Assembly: GCA_964435965.1 (NCBI GenBank)
Contig: CAYTBB010000044.1
Location: forward strand, 1-10,810
Source: 20-14-all-45-10 sp964435965
GTDB lineage: Bacteria; Chloroflexota; Dehalococcoidia; GIF9; AB-539-J10
DNA: 10,810 nt
Direction: 5' to 3'
This document shows positions 6,056 to 10,810 of this stretch, in pieces. The translations under genes were made by a program, and so were the position numbers. The first letter of the stretch is position 1. Each line of letters opens with the position of its first letter. The notes under the pieces were generated by a model, which was not told where the DNA came from, did not search any database, and saw only the letters and a list, made by a program, of their open reading frames with translations.

Positions 6056-6805
6056 GGCTCACAAGCTATCATTGCTGCCTCCCAATACCTGGAACTGTAT
6101 GACTTAGAGCTAAACCGCAAGATATATAAAGTTGGCATTCATACTCTACCAGAAGTAGAGCCTGTGATGAGCAGCCCCAAAGATATGATAGACAGAGTCT
6201 ATCATATAACCAAGGGATTAATACCAAAGAGGAAATTTGTGGTAATGCTAGGTGGCGAACACTCACTCTCTTTAGGAGCAGCCCGGGCTTTCAAGGAAAT
6301 ATTTCCCGAGCTTTCCGTGCTGCAACTGGATGCTCATGCCGACCTTCGCCATAAGTATCTAGGAACCAAATATAGCCAGGCTTGTGTTATGCATCGTATC
6401 TTCGAGCTTTGCCCCGTTGTTCAGGTTGGAGTGCGCAGCCTTAGCTGGGAAGAGAAACAATTCTTAAACCAGCAAAAGATGACGCATTTCTATATACCTG
6501 ATTTGGCATCAAGTGTAGCTTCCGCAGAGCAAATAGCAGCCACACTCAGCGAAAACTTTTATCTAACCATAGACATGGATGTCTTTGACCCCTCGATTAT
6601 GCCAGCAGTGGGCACTCCTGAAGTTGGGGGCATGCCATGGCAGCAAGTCTTGAATCTGCTGAGGTTAGCAGCTCTTCATAAGCACATAATTGGCTTCGAC
6701 TTAATGGAGTCCTGCCCACAAGAGGATCCAGCTTCTTGTGCTTTTTCGTTGGCCAAACTGGCTTATAAGCTTATAGGCTACGCTATGCCACAAAATAAGC
6801 GATGA
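6056..6805 (+). pseudogene. speB: Agmatinase/arginase-family protein, N-terminally truncated
   Basis: Ureohydrolase-fold protein; agmatinase splits agmatine into putrescine and urea using two Mn ions. The frame reads GSQAIIAASQYLELYDLELN, matching the agmatinase GPxAIRxAS...Y segment that normally follows about 40-60 N-terminal residues; those are missing and the frame instead continues upstream into a speD scrap. All metal-ligand motifs remain: GGEHS (His at 6260), DAHAD (6329-6343) and DMDVFD (6572-6589), plus the late GFDLMESCP. The first usable start is GTG at 6164 (213 residues), well inside the domain, with no clear ribosome-binding site. At the YSHAxVMRRI position the frame reads YSQACVMHRI, so the conserved active-site His (E. 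coli H163 equivalent) is Gln (6377-6379) and the Arg is His (6392-6394). I infer a decayed gene, though the long open frame leaves a rump protein possible. It overlaps the next gene by ATGA. Confidence 0.7.
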
Positions 6806-7920
6806 AAGGTAACATTAGCCTAGGTAAAATTTTTGGTATCCCACTACGGCTCCATTACACCTGGTTCATTATCTTTGCTCTAGTAACTACTTCATTGGTG
6901 TTTTACTCCCCTGGTGATTATCCTACCGTGGAACGAATAGCTTTCGGCATATTAACCAGTATCCTTTTCTTCGCTTCCATAATTATCCACGAACTGGCGC
7001 ACAGTATCCTTGCCATTCGCAATGGCATCCCGGTGAAAGAAATTACCCTTTTTGTCTTCGGCGGCATTTCTCAGATAACTAAAGAGGCAACCCACCCTAG
7101 CACAGAGCTTTTGATAGCCGTAGTTGGTCCGTTAGCCAGTTTAGCTATGGCCGGCATCTTTTACGGATTATCCATTCTGCTAGCACAAGCTGAACAAGTC
7201 TTAGCAGGCAACTCAATGCGGTGGCTGGCGATAATCAATGTAATCTTAGCTCTCTTCAACCTAATCCCTGGCTTCCCCTTGGACGGAGGCAGGGTATTTC
7301 GTGCCATTATATGGCGGAGAACAGGTAATTACCACCGGGCAACACGCCTCGCTACCAAGGTGGGGCAGGGTGTAGCTTATGCCTTTGTCGCTGGTGGTAT
7401 GGTAATTATTTTTGTGGCCCACTTATGGTTGAATGGCCTGTGGCTTGTCTTCATTGGTTGGTTCTTGCACGATGCCGCTAGAGCTACCTATCAACAGATC
7501 TTGCTACGTGATTCCCTCTCCGGTGTTAAGGTACGCCATGTTACCGATTATAGCTGCCCCCTTGTCTCCCCTGAGCTTACTTTGGAGAGGTTGGTTCAAG
7601 AGTATATTCTGCCTACAGGACGGAATTGTTTCCCAGTGGCCAGGGAAACCTTACTGGAGGGCATGATCGCCTTGTATGACATAAAGAAAATTCCCCAAAC
7701 TCGTTGGGATATTACCACGGTGCAGGAAGCAATGACCCCAGTTAACAAGTTGAAAACAGTCCACCCTGATCAAGATATCTTAAGCCTGCTACAGGAGATG
7801 GGTAAAACAGAGCACATGCCGGTGGTAGAAGAAGGAAAGGTTATTGGCATAGTGAACCGAGAAGACCTAAATCGTTTTCTTCGCACACGAGTTGACTTAG
7901 AAATGAAATTAAGACGCTGA
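6802..7920 (+). CDS. Site-2 protease family (M50) membrane metalloprotease with CBS domains
   Basis: Intramembrane zinc protease of the S2P/M50 type, related to SpoIVFB, which cuts membrane-bound substrates within or next to the bilayer. The 372-residue protein has hydrophobic segments at about 18-35, 46-69, 103-128, 141-158 and 190-223. The zinc site is HELAH (63-67) in the second segment with the third ligand in NLIPGFPLDGGR (D161) of the fourth. FGGIS (86-90) follows the first motif as usual. From about 240 to 365 are two CBS domains (second: VQEAMTPVNKLKTVHPDQD to MPVVEEGKVIGIVNREDL), which in other proteins bind adenine nucleotides and would regulate activity. The ATG at 6802 overlaps the stop of the truncated agmatinase gene by four bases, implying past or present translational coupling. 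No substrate gene is apparent nearby. The family call is firm; its physiological role is unknown. Confidence 0.93.
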   Translation: MKGNISLGKIFGIPLRLHYTWFIIFALVTTSLVFYSPGDYPTVERIAFGILTSILFFASIIIHELAHSILAIRNGIPVKEITLFVFGGISQITKEATHPSTELLIAVVGPLASLAMAGIFYGLSILLAQAEQVLAGNSMRWLAIINVILALFNLIPGFPLDGGRVFRAIIWRRTGNYHRATRLATKVGQGVAYAFVAGGMVIIFVAHLWLNGLWLVFIGWFLHDAARATYQQILLRDSLSGVKVRHVTDYSCPLVSPELTLERLVQEYILPTGRNCFPVARETLLEGMIALYDIKKIPQTRWDITTVQEAMTPVNKLKTVHPDQDILSLLQEMGKTEHMPVVEEGKVIGIVNREDLNRFLRTRVDLEMKLRR

Positions 7921-7965
7921 AACAATTGACACCGCTGCCTCTTTTGTCTTATCATTAGTTGTTCT

Positions 7966-8760
7966 GTGAGGAATATCGCTGGTCAAGATTCTACAGTAGT
8001 TGAAGTAGCTGCTGATTATTTAATTAGTCTACCCCCACAAGACAGAGAAAAGGCACAGAGGGAAATATATAAATTTACCCGCTGGCTTGGCCTACACAGA
8101 AAAGTAGACGAGCTTAGTCCTCTCGATATAGCTATCTACGCTGAGCAAATCACCCCCTCAGAGACAAAGCCGGTGAAGTCTTTCCTTACCTATATTCGCA
8201 GAAAAGGATTCAGCAAGGTAAATTTAGCTGTCCACCTCCGAATGAAAAAACCATCCCGCAAGGAAGCTTCAGTTCAGCAAAATCTCCCAGTCCAAACTGC
8301 TCTAACTGCACAAGGTTATGCCAAACTTGAAAAAGAGTTGGCTGAGTTGAAGAGTCAGCGCTCTGAGGCCACCAAGGAAATACGCAGGGCGGCAGCCGAT
8401 AAAGATTTCCGAGAAAATGCTCCACTGGCAGCAGCTCGAGAACATAAGGCACATCTAGAAGGAAGAATCCAAGAGTTAGAGTCAGCTTTAAAATCAGCCA
8501 CAATTATGGCTGAAAATCAAGGCACATCGAAGATAAAAAGCGGTGACACAGTGTGGCTTTACGACTTCTCTTCAGATAAGCAGCTCCACTACATCCTAGT
8601 CTACCCCCGGGAAGCAAATCCAACCAAGGGCAGAATTTCCATCGCATCACCTATAGGCAAAGCCCTTTTAGGCAAAGAAAGAGGACAAACAATTGAAGTC
8701 ATCGCTCCTGCTGGCACATTCAGCTACCGCATTGAGGACTTACACCACAAAATGCCCTAA
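7966..8760 (+). CDS. GreA/GreB-type transcription elongation factor with an N-terminal SAM-like domain
   Basis: The C-terminal part (about 112-262) is a Gre factor: a coiled coil (about 115-180, TAQGYAKLEKELAELKS onward) and a FKBP-like domain with ISIASPIGKALLGKERGQ and the P-x-G ending. Gre factors enter the RNA polymerase secondary channel and trigger cleavage of backtracked RNA. The acidic tip normally reads GDLSENAEY; here it is KDFRENAPL, keeping the key Asp (D147) and Glu (E150). Residues about 10-95 are extra and look like the helical core-binding (SAM-like) domain of tyrosine recombinases, e.g. FTRWLGLHRKVDELSPLDI, VKSFLTYIRRKGFSKVN. No recombinase catalytic domain is present. The start is GTG at 7966, with no visible Shine-Dalgarno; an in-frame ATG at 8242 would give an ordinary-length Gre protein of 173 residues. 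Coding character upstream of that ATG favours the long form. It lies 45 bases after the protease gene and ends tail-to-tail with the oxidase gene. Confidence 0.88.
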   Translation: MRNIAGQDSTVVEVAADYLISLPPQDREKAQREIYKFTRWLGLHRKVDELSPLDIAIYAEQITPSETKPVKSFLTYIRRKGFSKVNLAVHLRMKKPSRKEASVQQNLPVQTALTAQGYAKLEKELAELKSQRSEATKEIRRAAADKDFRENAPLAAAREHKAHLEGRIQELESALKSATIMAENQGTSKIKSGDTVWLYDFSSDKQLHYILVYPREANPTKGRISIASPIGKALLGKERGQTIEVIAPAGTFSYRIEDLHHKMP

Positions 8761-8874
8761 ATACAAAACGAAATAGCCTCACAATCGCCCCACGGCACCA
8801 CAGCTAGGCATACGCTATTTGTCCCTCAGCTCACTTCAGCGCTAGTATTACTTGGCAAACAAAAATAGAGAGGA
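8761..8874. other. Convergent intergenic gap
   Basis: The 114 bases between the two converging stop codons contain no gene and no strong terminator. The only symmetry seen is AAATAGC (8771-8777) with GCTATTT (8814-8820), separated by 36 bases. This could form a weak bidirectional end structure but is not convincing. Confidence 0.3.
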
Positions 8875-10251
8875 TCAATCTGGGATTTCACGGTGCGGAT
8901 TTAATATATTGTTCGGGTCAAATACCTTTTTGATTCCTCTCATGTACTCCCATATTTGGGGCTCGGGCCACAAAGGAGTATTATGAAGCCTGATTGTTCC
9001 TATACCATGTTCACCAGTTAAAACTCCGCCTAACTCGACAGTTTTCTTATATATATCGGTCTTACAATCTTCGAGCACGCCTCTATCGGCAAGTTCCTTC
9101 AATGGCGTAGGATGTAAATTACCATCGCTTGCATGTCCACAGGTGGGTATCCAGGTGTTGTATTTCTTCTCGATATCTAGCATTCCCTCAAAGAGATCCG
9201 CCACACGCGACGGAGGCACAGCTACATCCATGAAGTCCCCTATATTACCGGCCGCCTTCTGCATTGAGCCTGTCTCGCCTCTTGACTTCATAATAACATC
9301 CTGTTCTTCCCTTCTCTCCGCCATTACTACATCAATGGCTCCATGCTCCTCGCATATCTTAGATATCTTCTCAAGCTGCGAATACACTACATCCTCATTT
9401 TCGCCTTCACTGACAAAAAATATATGAGCCTTTCCTTTCTTGGCCGGCCACTCAATGCCCAGATACTTAGCAGTATCGACAGCCAAGTCGTGATCGATAT
9501 ACTCTCCGGCTAATGGAATTATCATTGCTGCAGTTACATGTGGAGCAACTTTCATACATTCAAGACGATCATCGTATGATGCCAGTATAAGCGAACTAAA
9601 GGGCATCTTCAAAGCAAGCCTGAAGGTAACCTGAGTTATCACACCCAAAACCCCTTTGCTGCCGACAAACAAATGTGCCAAATCAAGCCCCATAGAATAT
9701 TTAAGTAGCTTTCCACCGAGATGCAATATTTCGCCAGTGGGGGTCACAACCTCCATGCCTTTCATGAAGGCCCTTGTGACACCGTACTTCACTGCTCTGG
9801 CACCACCGGCATTGGTGGCGACTATGCCGCCACAATGAGCACCCAAATCTCCCGGCCTCGGGGCGAAGAACATACCCTCAGCTTCCACAGCCTCACACAT
9901 CTCCCCATAAGGCTTGCCTGCTTCAACGGTGATCATTAAATCCTCTTTGCTTAACTCTACAATCTTGTTAAGCCTTTCTAGTGAGAGAAGCACACAGTCT
10001 ATATTTGGTACAGCACCACCAGCCATTCCACTTCCCCCACCCCTAACAATGACCGGAAATTTCTCCTTATTCGCCAGCTTCAATATCTCCGATATCTCTT
10101 GCGCATTAGCTGGTTTTACCAGGATGACACTTTTTGCCGGCTTAGGTATTACAGCTCCCATCACTGCATCCTGCATATAGTCCACCATTTGCTCCGGTTT
10201 CGTTACCACCCAATCTCTACCCACGATATCCTGCAATTTTTTGACATCCAT
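8875..10251 (-). CDS. FAD-linked oxidase, GlcD/D-lactate dehydrogenase type
   Basis: Flavoprotein of the VAO/PCMH superfamily (glycolate oxidase GlcD, D-lactate dehydrogenase and D-2-hydroxyglutarate dehydrogenase relatives), which oxidises D-2-hydroxyacids to 2-oxoacids and passes electrons to a partner. The 458-residue length is normal. The FAD-binding domain shows VRGGGSGMAGG (69-79), PRPGDLGAHCGG (131-142) and TNAGGARAVKYGVTR (146-160). The C-terminal oxidase domain shows GHASDGNLHP (372-381, metal/substrate site), GEHGIG (413-418) and the ending FDPNNILNPH. There is no signal peptide or membrane segment and no cysteine-rich iron-sulfur domain, so an electron acceptor subunit must lie elsewhere. 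The ATG at 10251 follows an excellent Shine-Dalgarno. The gene upstream on the same strand is a CitE-like lyase, 77 bases away, suggesting an operon. The exact substrate cannot be read off. Confidence 0.92.
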   Translation of the reverse strand: MDVKKLQDIVGRDWVVTKPEQMVDYMQDAVMGAVIPKPAKSVILVKPANAQEISEILKLANKEKFPVIVRGGGSGMAGGAVPNIDCVLLSLERLNKIVELSKEDLMITVEAGKPYGEMCEAVEAEGMFFAPRPGDLGAHCGGIVATNAGGARAVKYGVTRAFMKGMEVVTPTGEILHLGGKLLKYSMGLDLAHLFVGSKGVLGVITQVTFRLALKMPFSSLILASYDDRLECMKVAPHVTAAMIIPLAGEYIDHDLAVDTAKYLGIEWPAKKGKAHIFFVSEGENEDVVYSQLEKISKICEEHGAIDVVMAERREEQDVIMKSRGETGSMQKAAGNIGDFMDVAVPPSRVADLFEGMLDIEKKYNTWIPTCGHASDGNLHPTPLKELADRGVLEDCKTDIYKKTVELGGVLTGEHGIGTIRLHNTPLWPEPQIWEYMRGIKKVFDPNNILNPHREIPD

Positions 10252-10259
10252 TATGAACG

Positions 10260-10268
10260 CCTCCTTCT
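10260..10268 (-). promoter_or_regulatory. Strong Shine-Dalgarno of the FAD-linked oxidase gene
   Basis: On the minus strand AGAAGGAGG ends eight bases before the ATG at 10251. It is by far the best ribosome-binding site in the window and fixes that start. By contrast recG, argS and the Gre gene show no clear site. Confidence 0.85.
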
Positions 10269-10284
10269 AATTTCGTTTGCCAGT

Positions 10285-10302
10285 ACTAGCTTTGGAGCTA
10301 GT
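10285..10302 (-). promoter_or_regulatory. Perfect short hairpin or palindrome between the lyase and oxidase genes
   Basis: ACTAGCT (10285-10291) and AGCTAGT (10296-10302) form a perfect 7-bp stem with a 4-base loop in the 77-base gap, 17 bases upstream of the oxidase Shine-Dalgarno. There is no T run after it, so it is not a normal terminator. It could stabilise processed mRNA, tune read-through between the two genes, or bind a protein. Confidence 0.45.
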
Positions 10303-10328
10303 TCATATTTGGCCGTTTTGCCATTGTA

Positions 10329-10810
10329 CTATTTCCCGGCGCGCTTTCTTTCCCTGGCTTCGATCTCTGCCATAGTACCAAGGATCTTTTTGGCTCCAAC
10401 GTAAACAGGTGTATCCACCATGTGACCTTTGTATGACACTGCTGCTGACCCTTTGGCGATTCCTTCCTCTTCAAACACCTTAACAACTTCTCTGGCCCAC
10501 TCTACCCTCTCAGGTGCCGGAGTGTAAATCCTGTGAGCAGGCTCAATCTGACTGGGATGAATCAGCATTCTTCCCTCCATGCCTAGCTGCCGACCATAGC
10601 TGGTATCTTTCTCAAAGCCTTCAATGTCTTTGGGTGTCATATAGGGACAGTCAATAGCTATAATACCGGCCGCTCTAGCGGCGCAGGCCATGCGCGCTCT
10701 AGCCCATTTCTGTTCCTCACCTTTCTGTTCCTCACCTATCGGCCAAGTCAATGTAACCCTCATATCGGTAGTATAATCCACCGCCCCAAAAATCAGCGAA
10801 TTAACTCTTT
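10329..10810 (-). CDS. CitE/HpcH-HpaI-like CoA lyase, 5' end cut by the window edge
   Basis: The frame is open to the right edge; about 160 C-terminal residues are visible. It matches the citrate lyase beta-subunit/malyl-CoA lyase-like branch of the HpcH/HpaI aldolase superfamily, TIM-barrel enzymes that cleave or hydrolyse 3-hydroxyacyl-CoA-type substrates with Mg. Seen in order: LIFGAVDYTTDM (the GxED-type metal-binding region, with Val where Glu is usual), WARARMACAARAAGIIAID, the short EGFEKD segment, GRQLGMEGRMLIHPSQIEP (the highly conserved G-K/R-M-xIHPxQI motif), WAREVV, and KGHMVDTPVYVGAKKIL. A GTG at 10781 is internal to the conserved barrel, so the true start lies beyond the window. 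Close members act on malyl-CoA, citramalyl-CoA or citryl groups, and the choice cannot be made here. The oxidase gene downstream suggests glyoxylate or 2-oxoacid chemistry. An in-frame 15-base tandem duplication lies in a variable loop. Confidence 0.85.
   Translation of the reverse strand, partial: RVNSLIFGAVDYTTDMRVTLTWPIGEEQKGEEQKWARARMACAARAAGIIAIDCPYMTPKDIEGFEKDTSYGRQLGMEGRMLIHPSQIEPAHRIYTPAPERVEWAREVVKVFEEEGIAKGSAAVSYKGHMVDTPVYVGAKKILGTMAEIEARERKRAGK
10707..10736 (-). repeat. 15-bp perfect tandem duplication in the CitE-like gene
   Basis: TTTCTGTTCCTCACC occurs twice head to tail (10707-10721 and 10722-10736). On the coding strand it gives GEEQKGEEQK, adding five residues in the loop after the metal-binding region and before WARARM. 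The copies are identical, so the duplication is recent or a variable slippage site. Confidence 0.9.

Noticed and set aside
7966..8250. Remnant of an integrase gene marking a mobile element
   Set aside because: Only the SAM-like N-terminal region is seen, continuous with the Gre part. There is no catalytic R-H-R-Y domain and no attachment-site repeats or other mobile genes nearby.
9143..10404. Plus-strand open frames opposite the oxidase and lyase genes
   Set aside because: They mirror the coding of the minus-strand genes, whose motifs are clear, and have no recognisable protein features.

Overview
The window carries seven whole genes or gene remnants plus two genes cut by its edges. It looks like a chromosomal stretch from an anaerobic bacterium, most likely of the Chloroflexota class Dehalococcoidia. 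That placement is inferred from protein flavour (ArgS with a SKR-type signature, a short ThiC, a degV-recG gene pair, a Gre factor with an N-terminal extension), moderate GC and the repeat families present. It was not checked by any search. Nothing resembles a phage, plasmid, CRISPR array or defence island.

Layout. Plus strand: the last codons of a DegV-family gene (1-86), recG (172-2676), argS (2710-4428), thiC (4568-5863), a decayed polyamine locus in which a scrap of speD is joined in frame to an N-terminally truncated agmatinase (about 5999-6805), a site-2 protease with CBS domains overlapping it by ATGA (6802-7920), and a two-domain Gre-type transcription factor (7966-8760). Minus strand, converging on this: an FAD-linked oxidase of the GlcD type (8875-10251), preceded by the 3' part of a CitE/HpcH-like lyase gene that runs off the right edge (10329-10810).

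The most striking feature is a dense set of short palindromic repeats in the first 6 kb. Two 45-bp copies of a CCCTCACC...GGTGAGGG palindrome sit in frame inside recG, in the same reading frame and orientation. A second family (TCATTGCGAG...GAAGCAATCT) lies inside recG, across the recG-argS junction ending one base before the argS start codon, inside argS behind what looks like half of the first palindrome, and next to the speD-speB scar. None was seen to the right of about 6 kb. Several are translated as extra peptide in essential or important enzymes, much like the Rickettsia palindromic elements.

How the genes work together: recG (fork repair), argS and thiC (thiamine pyrimidine synthesis) are housekeeping genes without an obvious shared pathway. 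The speD-speB scar suggests that a polyamine gene set was deleted or rearranged. The right-hand minus-strand pair could interconvert CoA-thioester, glyoxylate and glycolate-type 2-hydroxyacids, but its substrates cannot be read from the sequence. I found no convincing complete new system. The points worth a second look are the in-frame repeats, the speD::speB chimera and the Gre fusion.
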